This document shows positions 24,670 through 35,989 of a DNA stretch of 64,000 nucleotides, one piece after another (positions within the stretch are counted from its first letter, which is position 1; every line of letters starts with the position of its first letter). Under the pieces are notes generated by a model. It worked only from the letters and a program-made list of their open reading frames with translations, did no database searches and had not been told where the DNA came from. The translations under genes were made by a program, and so were the position numbers. Origin of the DNA: Chinchilla lanigera (lineage: Eukaryota > Chordata > Mammalia > Rodentia > Chinchillidae); contig NW_004955437.1 of NCBI RefSeq assembly GCF_000276665.1, forward strand, positions 4,466,398-4,530,397, given 5' to 3'.

Positions 24670-25261
24670 TAGTGTATTTTCCTATTTTTTAAACAGAGAC
24701 TCAAAGCCTACAACCGTTAGTTTTTACCTATGTGTTTAACATAATTTTTAAATTTTAAAGTTCAGTTAGACAGGACACTGAATGGGCAATAATTCTTTCC
24801 GATTACTAAACTGCTTAAATTGGCTCTACAGAAACACTTCCATTTGTATGCACGGAGCAACTGCAATTTAGTTGCTCTTTAAAATGTGATCTTTGAAAAT
24901 TGTCCCAATGCTGAAATCTGCTTCACATTTATGTCACTTACTGTCAATTTTCATTTAAAGTATTCAGTTTATAAGTTGGTTTACCAAAGTCATAGACTTT
25001 AGTTGAGCTCATTTTGGAAGGAAAATGACAAAATCTTACTGAGCGTCATTTTCTTCCATGAAAGAAGCTGTTTCGTATTCTCGCTATTTTTTTGTTGTTG
25101 TTATTGTTGTTCCCACTGATCTCTCTAAGTGACAATAAAGAAGAAAAAACCCTGAATTATCACCTTGGCATACTATTAGAATAAACTCAAACCACTGGAG
25201 CTTAAGAGCTCATATAGAAGTGCAAAAGCAAGAGGTTTCACTGGACGTATTTTATTTTATT

Positions 25262-25413
25262 TTTTTGTCTTTTTTGAGACAGGGTCTCGCTATGCAGGTC
25301 AAGCTGGCCTTGAGCTCACTTTGTAGCCCAGCCTGGCCCCGAACTTGCAACGATCCTCCTGCCTCAACCTCCCGAGGGCTGGGATTACAGGCATGCGCCA
25401 CCATGCCTGGCTA
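25262..25413 (-). mobile_element. B1 SINE, antisense, with internal duplication
   Basis: GAGACAGGGTCTCGCTATGC to GGCATGCGCCACCATGCCTG. The segment with CAAGCTGGCC is repeated as CAGCCTGGCC about 30 bp further on, the known B1-type internal duplication. Confidence 0.9.
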
Positions 25414-26056
25414 GACTTGTTTTAGTATGGAATCCCTTCAGTCCAAATAGTATCTTGGAAGCCACAAGAAGAGTCCTATGTAGTACAACAGAAAAACATG
25501 AAAATTCATGTATTTTCATGCAGTTTTAATTCAGTTGAGAAAATAAGATTTAGAAGCAAGAAAGGGACAACACGACAGTGACTGGTAAATCAGCTGTCCA
25601 AATTTACAATAGAAGCGAAGCCTGAAAAAGACATTCAGACAGTGGCTCTGGTTCAGGATGAAATTGAGTCTGTTCTCTGAAAAGAGAAAAGAGACTTCCA
25701 GGTTTGGCAAAGACCATGAGCAAAGACAGAAGCACAGATTTGAGGAGGAAGCTGCAAGTTCAAGACTTTGTGCAGGAGGGTGTGAGCACTGGTGGGCAGC
25801 AGCACCAAGTGTTTATGTCCATCAGGGATGGAATGTAGGAAGCTTCAGCCAGAAAAGGACTTCCTGGTGGGAGTGGTGGGAGGCGCTGAACTGCAGGACA
25901 ACTGGTCTACCCCCTACTTGGTTTTGCCAATCCAGTTTCTTCTTTTTCATTCCAGAGAATATGCCAGAGCCACTAGTGAAATCTGGGAAACTTGGAAATA
26001 TTGGAGAACTCCTTAGTTCACTGGTGAAAACAATTACTCGCACAAGTCAGCATTTT

Positions 26057-26141
26057 AAGGGGCCAGAGATGTAGCTCAGCGGCAAGGTGCCTGCCTGGCA
26101 AGTGCAAGATCATGAGTTTGATTCCTGCTACCCCGCCCCAA
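26057..26141 (+). mobile_element. ID SINE with 13-bp target duplication
   Basis: GATGTAGCTCAGCGGCAAGG and GATCATGAGTTTGATTCCTG. Flanked by perfect AAGTCAGCATTTT repeats at 26044-26056 and 26142-26154. Confidence 0.92.
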
Positions 26142-26275
26142 AAGTCAGCATTTTGGAGATGTCCAATAATCATTTTAACAATGTTAAAGCTATTTCCAAC
26201 TTTAGATTAGAATCTAACAGCTCCCACAGCCTAATGCAATCACCTCACTTATCACCCTTATGATAAGGTAGCTGA

Positions 26276-26432
26276 GCTGGGTATGGCGGCACATGCTTGT
26301 AATCCCAGCACTCAGGAGGCCGAGGCAGGAGTTTTGCTGCAAATTCAAGGCCAGCCTGGGCTACATAGTGAGTACAAGGCCAACCTGAATTACAGAGCAA
26401 GACCCTTTCTCAAAAACAAAGACACAAAAAAA
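26276..26432 (+). mobile_element. B1 SINE, sense, with internal duplication
   Basis: GAGCTGGGTATGGCGGCACA at the left, CTCAGGAGGCCGAGGCAGG, duplicated CAAGGCCAGCCTGGG / CAAGGCCAACCTG, then an A-rich tail. Confidence 0.9.
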
Positions 26433-26749
26433 ACCAAGGTAACTGAAGCTATCTCACTCTAATAACTTGCACTAATATAAAATGAAAAATACTAATCCAT
26501 ACTACATAACATAAAGGAAACTTTAATAGGTAAAATACTGTCACTAACAGAAACAGCCAGAACCATGAGGAAATACTGTAGCGCAGAGTATAAAAGAAAA
26601 ACCTGCACATGGTGTAATTATTAGGAAATATTTAAAAGAAGAATTTTACAACCATGCTTCCCCAAAGCAAGAACTTCACATGTACCATGAAATTCACCAA
26701 GGGTGTTTGTCAAGGTTGTATTTTCTGAAAGAGTATTAATAATGGAATT

Positions 26750-27517
26750 TGTGGAGGGCCACAGGGATGGCTGTCCTTGAAAGAAGACCATTTGTCTCCA
26801 TTCTGGCTGAACCTTGCCCTACTCCGTGTATTGATATACACCCAGCTGTCTAGGCTAATACTCTGCACCCTCAATTGGCTTTAGGCAATGCAAATGGGTC
26901 TAGCCGAGGTGTGATGTGTAGCCTTTGAAGCAATGGACAGGTCAGTGATGCCCGCCTTAGCTCCCAACTGCTAAGCATGAGCTAGGCCAAGAGATACCAC
27001 ACTGTCCACTGGCGCTGAAGCTCGACAAAGAGCCTGTGGCATCTCAGGGCAGAAGGGCACCCACCAAAAACACAAGACGCTTCTTCAAACTGTGTTATGC
27101 AGATTCCACCCAACCTAGAGGCTACCTGTTACCTGAATCCAGTACTCTTTCTGCAGACCTCTCTTTGCATATTGCAGAGGTGCTGTTGTGCCCCTTGCCT
27201 GACACAGCTCACAGCACTCGCTCACACACTTCCCGCCATGCTCATGGTCTCTCATCCCCGAGCCACGCCCCTCTTCACGAATTAATAAAACCCGGTTCAG
27301 CCCCGGGTAGTGGCCTTTGTTCCAGTTAGCCATTGTTCTGACTGGACTTAGGATCCTTTTGGCTCTCCACAACTGCAGACATGTGTTTGTCTCTTTATTC
27401 TCACCGTGAGTTGAGCTGGAAGTGGTAGATTAGACTTATTTGAAACCCAATAACTTTTCCGGGGATTACAACTGTGGACTCCTTCGGACCGCGACAAGGC
27501 TGGAGCTGGCTTTCTAA
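26750..27517 (+). mobile_element. Solo LTR, copy 1 of a 0.77-kb family (ERVK-like, tentative)
   Basis: Starts TGTGGAGGGCCACAGGGATG. It has an AATAAA signal at 27284-27289 inside AATTAATAAAACCCGG, and ends near GCTGGAGCTGGCTTTCTAA. Flanks GGAATT (26744-26749) and AGAATT (27518-27523) fit a 6-bp target duplication with one change. No internal region, so a solo LTR. Copies at 39421 and 48430 share the same order of motifs. A 6-bp duplication is typical of class II (beta-like) retroviruses; the class is inferred from that alone. Confidence 0.75.
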
Positions 27518-28189
27518 AGAATTCCCTGGGCCGTGGTGATATGGCTGTTTTTATTTAATATTTAAATTATTTTTAAGAGCCCTTAAAAAATTGCCATATT
27601 TGCAACTGCCATTGTAGGCCTGTAGAGAGCCTTAATGCAAAGTTCTCTAGAGGCCACTGTTCTGGGCCAGCAGCAAAATGAGTTTAGCAAAACAACAGCA
27701 GCAGCAAGAACTCACAGAGTTGTGTACAAGCCATTAGAAAAGTCTCAAAGATGAGGCCCAAGGCGGGAAAACTAAAGTGATGGGAGAAAAATCTCAAGGC
27801 ATAAGAACAATGTAGAAATGGCTGAAGATTCCTCCCTTAAGTGCCGGGGCTGTTGAGCTAGTATTCTCCATTTGCTGCATCTTAGAATCACTTGGGAAGT
27901 TCTTAAGACTAGAAGTCCACTTCTCCTCTTCCCAGGACACTGACTTGTGTGGCTGGGATGGATTCCAGGTGCTGGCTGCAAAGCACGGCTCAATTTGGTT
28001 ACTCTACCCAATGCATTGCTCAAAAGCCAGACATGGGCCAGAAACAGGAGAAGTCAGAGGACATGATTCTTCTTTCTGTCAGAGATGTTGGGAGGAGACT
28101 AGGAATGTAATGATTGAGTTTCAGAAGACCAAGACTTTGTTTTGTTTTGTTTTGTTTTTGAAAATATCTTATAACTGAAATGCCTGAGA

Positions 28190-28281
28190 TTTTTTTTTTT
28201 TTTTTTTGGTACTGGGAATCGAACTCATGACCTCAGGTTTGCCAGGTAAGCGCTTATGCCACTGAGCTACATCTCCAGCTC
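28190..28281 (-). mobile_element. ID SINE, antisense
   Basis: Poly-T then GGTACTGGGAATCGAACTCA (B-box complement) and GCCACTGAGCTACATCTCCA (A-box complement). No clear target duplication found. Confidence 0.88.
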
Positions 28282-29059
28282 TAGACGAAGACTTTGGAGG
28301 AAAGTGTATCTCAGTGAAACTCCTACAGGGTGAGTGAGGCCAGAGAGAAGGTCCCCTTGTGGGTCATGTTCAAGAGCATGCTGAAATGTGGGTCATGTTC
28401 AAGAGCATGCTGGGAGTGGGGGTCAATACGAGCCCAGGCTTCTGGGAAGGAAAGGCTCTCACGAGGCTGGCAGTAGGGCGGCTGGCAAGGGCAGAGACAT
28501 CACTGGAAGGCAGTGAGGGTGGCAGCTGCTGCTGGAACCTCCAGTCCAGGGCAGCTGCCATGTGCTCAGTGTGGATGGGAAGCCCCTGAACGAGAAAAGG
28601 AGGGGAAGGGTGTGTGTAGAGTGCAGAGCTTAGTGAGGAGTTGCTCTGTCCTCCAGGCAAGTTCCCAAGGTTGCAGCCAGGGCAGCCTCCTGTTGGGTAA
28701 TCCTGCTCCCACCTCGGCCACAAAACAAACCACACTCCCTACCATCCTTCTACTTGCAGAAGTCATCTCTGACCAGCTCAGTCTATTTGCCCTTCTCTAA
28801 GGAAGGGAAAGGAAGCGAGCTTATTTTGTTCTCCGCACCAGGAGAGGGTCCATATCACACAGCATGGCCCTGAGTCGGTGAGGTGATGGGCCGATGCCAA
28901 ACCACAATTCCGGAGATAGATGACCCTGGGGAGCAGGTGGGGGCTGGCTATTTTACCCTAGGCCCTGCATTCTGATGTGGGATGGACTTTGAAGCCCTTC
29001 CAGGTCCACAGCTTCAGATTATGTGACATGACTAGATTTCCTGTGCTTTTTTTCAGTCT

Positions 29060-29640
29060 TGTGTGCTATGCTTTGGCTAAGCATCCTCCAAAACCCATGC
29101 TCTCCAGCCCATGGTACTATTAGGAAGTGAAGGACCCATTCAGAGGTGGGGCCTGGTGGGCAGCCATCTGGTCTGTGGAACTGTGCCCTTAAAGGGACTG
29201 AGAACTCTTCCCTCCTCCTCTCTTTTGTGTCCCAGCCATGAGGCTAACACCTTTGTCACACCTGTCCCCAGTCAAAACCAACAGGGTCTGCTGACCATGG
29301 GCGGAAACCTCCAAACCTGTGAGCCAAAGTAAACCTTTCCTCTTTTTAAGTGATAGGTTCCTGCCTCGCCCTGAACACAACTTCCTTTTACACTTCCGGC
29401 GCACTCAAGGGAAGCCCAATCAGCTCCCGACACGTCACTGAGCCCACCCCTCAAGCTCCGCCTCTAGCCAGAGTCCTCATAAACCCCCAGCTTCTTTCGT
29501 CTACCGTAGAGGAGCCCTGTGCTGCGTGCGATCCTCTCCTCTCCCTGTCCAGAGTAAAGGCCTTTTTCCCCCTTTGTTTTTCTTCTGCGCCATAAACCTA
29601 ACAATAAGCTCATTATCTCAGGTACTTGTTACAGTGACAG
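29060..29640 (+). mobile_element. MaLR-type LTR split by a second LTR
   Basis: The left part runs from GCTATGCTTTGGCTAAGCAT through TTCAGAGGTGGGGCCTGGTG and AGTAAACCTTTCCTCTTTTT. The right part, CTCATTATCTCAGGTACTTG, resumes after 29608. The same junction is continuous in the copy at 16072, which shows where the insertion happened. Confidence 0.65.
29351..29604 (+). mobile_element. Compact LTR (254 bp) nested in MaLR, class I-like
   Basis: Bounded by TAAG at 29347-29350 and 29605-29608, a possible 4-bp target duplication as in class I retroviruses. Inside are CCAATCAGCTCCC (CCAAT-like), CTCATAAACCCCC (TATA-like, near 29478) and AGTAAAGGCC (possible polyadenylation signal), in LTR order. It starts TG but ends CAA rather than a clean CA, so the right border is approximate. 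Confidence 0.5.
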
Positions 29641-30074
29641 TGTGTTCATTTGGAGGACCCTGTCAATTAAATCAGGTCTGTGGCTCTTATATCCAACATG
29701 AAAGAGATAAAAGAAATGTAAGTAACTGTCTAATCAACAGCATTCCTTCTTCTGGCAGTTGTGTCTCAATCTTTCACGCGCACACACAGCACCTGGGCAT
29801 CTTTTTACACTGGGGGTTCTGAGTGGCAGGTCTGGGACAGTGCCTGAGGTCATTTCCAATAAGCTCCAAGGGCTGCTGGCCCAGAGAGAAAGCCCCAACA
29901 GAATTCTGGATGTTTCTATCAGGGCTGGCTGTATCCTAAGTAAAAGAAAATATTTAGGCAATCATCGTGATGAACATTTCTGCAACTGATGAGAAAGGAA
30001 CGAGGGAAAATATTCAGCTTACCCATACTTGCTGTATCGTCACAGAACTGGATGATAGCATTTTAGAAATGGGA

Positions 30075-30460
30075 AACATCTTGACATCCACAGTTTAAAG
30101 GAAGACAGGTTTATCTTGGCTCACAGTTTTAGAGCAGTCTATAGCTGGCTGGCTCCAAAGAAGGGAGGGCATGGCGGAAGGGCCTGGGCAGAGCAGAGCT
30201 GCTCACATCATGGTGACCAGGAAGCAGAGAGAGAAGGGAGGAGCCGGAGAGGGAGACAGCCCATCCTGGGTGACACCCCAGTGATGTACCTCTTCCGGTA
30301 AGACCCACTCACCAAAGAGCCAGTTAGCTGTAGTGCCCCACAATCCACTGACCTTTCAGAAGCCCCACCTCTGAACACATGTGCTTTGGGGGGATATTCG
30401 AGACCCGAAACACAACAAATTCCCTCTTTCTGTCTCAAACTCACAGTTAGGGAAACAACC
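30075..30460 (-). mobile_element. MaLR-type LTR, antisense
   Basis: GACAGGTTTATCTTGGCTCA, CTGGCTGGCTCCAAAGAAGG and GGGATATTCGAGACCCG follow the reverse complement order of this LTR class. Its far end carries CACCTCTGAACACATGTGC. Confidence 0.5.
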
Positions 30461-31370
30461 CCTAAGTGGGACAGAACCGACCAACTTCACTCTGCTAACT
30501 GAGCGCAGAGCAAGTCCCAAAGTTCAGGCCTCCTGACTCCCAGTGAAGTGTTCCTTCTAATACACTATGATTCACTTTTAAGTTAATTTTTTTTTTTTAA
30601 AGAGACACTCTACTATTAGCTTCCCAGGCCTAGCATGGAGATATTTTTTCCCCTTAGCTTCATGACTGGACCACAGACCTGCTGCTTTTCTTGTGTTTAG
30701 CACTGGGTCATAGCCACTAAAAACACAGGTCACTGCACTGACCATATGGAAAACACTCCCCCAGTCGTCTCTCCATGATAAGCAGAGTGGAAGAGTTGAA
30801 TCATCACTGCTAAGAACAGAATCATAAAGTGTAGGATTTGTGAATGGGGAATTAAATAACAGAGATAAAGCAATATTTGTATTAGAGTGATAAGGTCCAG
30901 CAAAGCGAACAAGGATGCATGAAATAGGTCTCAGGGACTTGACAGCTGTAATTTATGATGTAAAAGCCATAGAGGGACTTAATAAAAATAACCACCAGCA
31001 AGGCCTGCAATCTGACCTTAACTCTCCCAGGGCTGGGAGACAGATAAACACCACAGCCCTTTCGATGGTAGTGTGGGACCTCAGAAAGTGGCAGGAATAA
31101 TGAGCCAGAGGGTAAATATGCCTAGCCATTTCTGGGGTGAACGTTGAATTGCCCTCCACCCTTGGGAAATATGAGGGAATTCCACACACCCTTGAGCACA
31201 GCTGTACGGCGTGACTCTTGGGATGTGGCAGCGCTCATTTTGTCTTTCACCTAGCTCCAGGGAAGGAGGGACGGGCCCTCTCCATCTCTCTGTGAAACCA
31301 AGGTATGAACCAAGTACATTAAACCCACACAGCTTTCCAATACAGAGCAGCATACAAAGTTAAAGTACAG
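30461..31370. other. Unassigned intron sequence
   Basis: AT-rich around 30560-31000; no exon or named repeat. Confidence 0.4.
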
Positions 31371-31374
31371 CACA

Positions 31375-31550
31375 GCAGGGTGTGTTGGTGCCTGCCTATA
31401 ACCCCGGCACTCTGGGAGGCTGAGGCAGGAGAATCACAACTTCAAGCCCAGCCTCGGCAAACAGCAACTTGTCAAGACTCTGTGTCAAAATAAAAAATAA
31501 AAAGGGCTGGGGATATAGTTTGGTGTGAGAGCCCAAAACAAAAACAAAAC
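31375..31550 (+). mobile_element. B1-ID composite SINE
   Basis: A B1 monomer (GTGTGTTGGTGCCTGCCTAT, GGGAGGCTGAGGCAGGAGAA) runs straight into a degraded ID half (GGGCTGGGGATATAGTTTGG) through an A-rich linker. Similar composites lie at 56968 and 62938. Confidence 0.75.
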
Positions 31551-31767
31551 TTAAAATACAGAACAAAATGATAACAAATCCTACAGACAAATTGCTTGAT
31601 AATCAAAACTATTAAATTGCTACTATTAATAATTAATCACTTTGTAAACACAAACAGCAAACTGAGAAGCAGGGAAGTGCTGCCCAGCACCACCATCCCT
31701 CTGACTACTGCGGGATAATACCAATCAGGACCAGGCTGTCCCGACCTACCGCATATAACATGTTCTT

Positions 31768-31885
31768 AAGCGGTCTCTGCCTCAGTTTCCTTGTTTTGAA
31801 GGTGGTGACTGCCCCACCTTGAGACATGGTTATTGCTGTCACATGAAATGATGCACATGAGATTCCTCACCAGAGCAGACCCTTT
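31768..31885 (+). mobile_element. MIR SINE fragment
   Basis: CTCTGCCTCAGTTTCCTTGT followed by CACATGAAATGATGCACATG matches the MIR core. Confidence 0.6.
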
Positions 31886-32192
31886 CAAGCCCAAGCCCCT
31901 CTCTTAATAATCTGAGCAATGTACAAGTAGCTCTTGACTGGGCTCTGGGTGCAGCCATGATGGCAAGAGAAAGATTATCCGCCCTCGGGAATTCTACCAT
32001 CTCATGGTCAGGGCAGAGGCCACATGGACTCCATAACTAAGGTCTAGCAAGTCAGAGGGGGGTACAGAGCAATGATGGGAAAGACAGCAGCTCAAGGTGA
32101 CAGTGGGAGCATGTGGCACCTTCCTATGGATTCTCCACTGAAGCCGCCGCTCATCATTAGCACCCCCGTGTGCAAATCGCTGCCTGGATTAC

Positions 32193-32348
32193 CTGCACCG
32201 TGGAGTGTAAAAACGCCACTGTGTAGAGCATTGGCTTCCACATGGGTAAATTACTGACGTCCAGAAGGTCCTGATTAATTCCAGCAAACGTTCTTTTCAG
32301 ACCCGCGCGTACACCTTGGGGCGGCTCATTAGTGAATTTGAGAGAAGT
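32193..32348 (-). CDS. DNAH8: DNAH8 exon 10 of window (AAA6 lid)
   Basis: 156 bp, 52 codons, phase 0 at both ends. The acceptor is GATGGCAG|ACTTCT and the donor is GTGCAG|GTAATC. It begins [20 protein letters not shown] and ends [11 protein letters not shown]. The K(F/I)TNEPP.G.R(A)GLKR and FLH..VQERRK motifs are characteristic of the AAA6 lid (AAA_lid_11). The intron to the previous exon is 373 bp. Confidence 0.95.
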
Positions 32349-32721
32349 CTGCCATCAAAAGAAAACAGTGATTTCGTCGCTATAAATTAGTGCGAAGGAT
32401 AAAATAGACATTATGTGACATCAGACAACAAGATGCCTGTGGAACATAAAATGTGGTGTGAAACTCAGCATTGTAGAAATTAATTACACTCACTGGAGCT
32501 GAAACTGAATAAATTAATATCCTCCTGGATCTCTCATGGAAATATTTACTGCATAACCTGGATAATTATGGCCCAGATTTTGATGACTGTTAAGATTTTT
32601 GTAGTGTAGACTCTACGGGGCCTAAAAGCCCTGCTGTGTTTCCCTCTTTCGATCATGTTGATTATGCTACGGTTATCCGTGTAGGTGTCAATGAGAAGGC
32701 TGGTATCGCACAGCAACAAAC

Positions 32722-32874
32722 CTGGAGCAGTGTAATTGGAAATCGATCATGGGGCTCCGTGGTTATCCACACTCGGAACGAGTCGTCACTGGCTTCGGTG
32801 GTGATTAGCGTCTCCAGTAACTCCTCCATGAATTCCAGGCCAAGGTGACAATTTTGCAGTAATACCCAACCACC
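32722..32874 (-). CDS. DNAH8: DNAH8 exon 9 of window (AAA6 core)
   Basis: 153 bp, 51 codons, phase 0 at both ends. The acceptor is GTATACAG|GGTGGC... with a pyrimidine-rich run before it, and the donor is CTCCAG|GTTTGT. It begins with the hallmark [20 protein letters not shown] and ends [27 protein letters not shown] and R.W.TTE....FPI.LLQ are universal dynein D6 motifs. TTEASDDSF is the stretch that best separates DNAH8 from DNAH5. The open frame extends 14 codons into the 5' intron by chance. Confidence 0.96.
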
Positions 32875-34622
32875 CTGTATCCAAAAAAGGAGCTCATATT
32901 TATTTCTTGCAACCATTCTGTGACCATTTTAGTGGAACAAAATGCCCAGATTTTAAAAAACTCTTTGCCTAGAGCACCTGATTATTCCAGTTTGCGGACA
33001 TATACATATTTTAAACTGCATGTCAATACAGTCACCTACTACCAGAAAAACCTAGTTATTTAGAATTGGGTGGGTTCAAATTGCATATATTCTACTACTC
33101 TATTCAGAAAAGAACAGAGATTAAAACTGGAGGGCAGCCTTGTATAAGTACACTGTGTGCACCATCTAATGGTAGGAATGGTAATTTAAACTGTCCTGCC
33201 TGCGGGAAAGCAGAACCGACTACCTCAGAACCAAGAAGACCGGATCATAGTCACGCACAGTTACAAAGAAAGATACACACCATCTCATGAGAGTTGGAGA
33301 CAGTACATTCGAGGGCATTCACTACCAAAATGCTAAACCCTATTCTTTGTTATCGCTCTATACACACATTCCTGAAACCACACAATTTATTGAGCACTAT
33401 TGTACTAAACACAAATTTGATAAATCTACCTTTATTGGATTCAGGATTATTTTGTGTCATCCTGTGTCATCCTGGACCTTGTCACTTTCTAGTCCCTCAC
33501 TCCATATTCCACAGTGTCACATTCCACACTATCCTAAATCTGGCGACTCCCAAGGTGCCATCCTGGCTGTATTTGTTCATTTTTCCTCCCTAGTAATACC
33601 GTTATTATCAATTCTTACCCTACTCTGGGAAACAGAATTTGGAGGCTACAAGAACTAGTATTCCAAAGAATGTTAGTGTGAGTGCAATATTTCAGTGAAA
33701 AAGTTTCTCACTCATTGAAACTAAAGAAATTACCTTAGCCCAAAGTTAAACTGTCAGATCATTCAATAGAGTGGAACATTTGATCTAAGTAGGAATAATT
33801 TTATATAATTGCTTATATATAAATTAAATATAATTTATTATTGAATTTAATTAAGTGGTAAAGATTAGAGCTTAGAGCACTTGAGAATTAATGACTAGTT
33901 TGAAATTTTGATGACCCAAGTAGCGTTTGGGCCCATTAACCCTCTCTAATGATTAATTTCCAGAGAAAAAGCTGCACCAAAGTTGTACGGCCATGATGGG
34001 ATCAAAAGCTTAAAAATAAACCAAGATCTTATTTTATTTTATAAATGGTGCAGTTTCTTATTACAGTCGAAATGACTGTCCACAGAACATTCCTAGAAAA
34101 TTAATGTTTTGTATATTTATTAGGTGTGATGAGAGCTATTTCTCAGTATTTCATCTAGCTTGCAACTTTCAATGAAAATCATTATCAATATTTAAATATA
34201 AAGTCTGTATTTCTTATTTGCCCAAAACTGCCCCTTAATAAAAAATGAAAGCCTGCCTTTAACTACAAATTGAAATTTAACCATCTCAATCTGTCATTTC
34301 TTAAGTACTACCTACTAATACCCATCATGACATTCCAAGACCCTTGAGCTGCATTCTCAGGAACCAGAAGGTGTGTTTTCCAAATTGTAATTATGTAAAT
34401 AAATGAAAACAAAATGAAGTATATACTATAGAAAATGGAAAGCTCCCCAATGGGCTGTCAGGAGGAAGCCAGCCTGGCGATTAAAATTCACAAAATGGAA
34501 AACAGGGACTGAGCATCAGAGATGGGAAGTTTCCCCCACTGTGGTGTCTCTAGGTCAATCAGAGGCATGGAAGAGGAACAGGAATAAGGTTGCAATAGGC
34601 GCAGCACCCCCTTGATACATAC
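32875..34622. other. Intron between window exons 9 and 8, no named element
   Basis: AT-rich and non-coding; no exon, SINE or LTR recognised. Confidence 0.4.
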
Positions 34623-34696
34623 CTGCTGCATTGACATCTGAATCAGCTTTCTAGCATGCACTTCCTGTCCTTGTCCCATTGAGATAGTCCTACATT
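34623..34696 (-). CDS. DNAH8: DNAH8 exon 8 of window (AAA6)
   Basis: 74 bp: two bases completing Glu plus 24 codons, ending in phase 0. The acceptor is GTTACAG|AATGTA and the donor is CAGCAG|GTATGT. It encodes CRTISMGQGQEVHARKLIQM followed by SMQQ. SMGQGQEVHA.KL is a near-invariant AAA6 motif of dynein heavy chains. It lies isolated, with about 13 kb of repeat-filled intron on its 5' side. Confidence 0.94.
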
Positions 34697-34799
34697 CTGT
34701 AACATAGGAGAAGGTTAATGATGATACGATGTAATTTTTATGACAGGATTGGGATGAAAAATTAATCTTTTTTTAATTTTAAAGAGTAAAAGAAGGATA

Positions 34800-35390
34800 A
34801 CACAGTAATAGGGGGGCTTACTGAATTACAGACATAGTGGTAGAAAATTATCAATGGTTGTTGTTTTACATATTGTTATCTACAAGGAAGTTTCTCAGGA
34901 AAACAAATAGACAAATAATAATGAGTTACAGGCAGGGGCTGGGGATTTAGCTCAGCGGCAAAAGCGCCTGCCTGGCATGCGTGAGGTCGTGAGTTCGATT
35001 CCCAGTACCGGAGAAAAAACCAAAAAAAAAAAAAAAAAAAATGAGTTACAGGCAAAAGTGGTAGGTTATTATCAATGGTTGTTGTACTATACTTTCGTAT
35101 CTTCAAAGTGGTTTCTAAAGAAAATAAATAGAGCTATACATGAGTGACCAAATGAATATTCATTGACTATTCTCAATGGTTGTTGTAGGAAACACATAGT
35201 AATAAACATAAACCCATTTACGAAATAGCATAGGAACAATACAAACATTACAGAGTTATGGACAGAGTAGTAGGAAAATATCAGTGGCTGCTGTAATACA
35301 TGGTGGTATCTTCAAAGTGGTTTCTCAGGAGGACAGAGATACGCAAGAAAGATCTAACAAATAGTTACAGCTAAAGGTTGTGAAAAATAG
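34800..35390. repeat. Unnamed unit repeated about three times in tandem
   Basis: Three diverged units at about 34800-34934, 35041-35200 and 35220-35380 share GTGGTAGGAAA-like, ATCAATGGTTGTTGT-like and ATCTTCAAAGTGGTTTCT-like blocks in the same order. A fourth unit lies at 42553-42710. An ID element split the first from the second. Family not recognised. Confidence 0.6.
34935..35040 (+). mobile_element. ID SINE with 14-bp target duplication
   Basis: Near-consensus (TTTAGCTCAGCGGCAAAAGC; GTCGTGAGTTCGATTCCCAG) with a long A tail. Flanked by identical ATGAGTTACAGGCA at 34921-34934 and 35041-35054. The uninterrupted tail suggests a recent insertion. Confidence 0.94.
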
Positions 35391-35740
35391 TGTATTACCT
35401 CCTCACCAGTGACTCCTGTCACTGAGGTGTGACAGCTGGAAGGAAGGCCAGGATTGAAAAGAAGGACCGAGAGACTTGCACCTGTGTCTAGCAACAGGCT
35501 GTTTTCTTTTTCCTCCATAGTCATGATTACCCGGGGCTCCTCCATGGAGATGACAGTCTGGCCAGAGGGAGAAATGCCCCGGGCCCCCTCATTCCTGTTA
35601 GACTAACTGGTAGGATGGGTCTGACCTCTAGGGCCTCCGCTTCAGAGGGCAGACTGATCTCCAGTGGTCACCTTTGCATTCAGGGCATGTCCCAGGGGGC
35701 TTCTGAAAAATTAATCTTGAAATGGTCCCAGCCTCCCTTC
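35350..35740 (-). pseudogene. Endogenous retrovirus gag/pro remnant (class I-like)
   Basis: On the minus strand a zinc knuckle of the form C-x2-C-x3-H-x4-C is visible, with codons at 35685-35687 (Cys), 35676-35678 (Cys), 35664-35666 (His) and 35649-35651 (Cys). About 180 bp further on, an aspartic protease start with the catalytic LDTGAS signature is open from 35545 to 35354. A stop follows shortly after the knuckle, and the protease lies in a different frame, so the copy is dead. The single knuckle suits a class I, gamma-like retrovirus. Capsid, reverse transcriptase, integrase and envelope were not found. Confidence 0.7.
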
Positions 35741-35989
35741 CTCTATCATTTAAGAGAATGGACCTTTGCTGTTTAAATAGGCCTGGCCTCTGGTGCACTG
35801 ATCAGAAAAATGAATAGACCAGAGGACTGGAGACAGCGCTTCGAAAGGACAGGGCAGGGAGCAACAGCAAGACACAGGCTGGGCAGAGAGAGAGGAAAGG
35901 AGAGAGGCAGAGGCAGAGGCAGAGAGATCAAGCAACAGAACAGGATCCAGAAATAAACTGTCACATATACATGGTCCACAAGGTTTCAG

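Noticed and set aside
32636..32848. Plus-strand open frame opposite window exon 9
   Set aside because: A shadow of the real minus-strand dynein exon.
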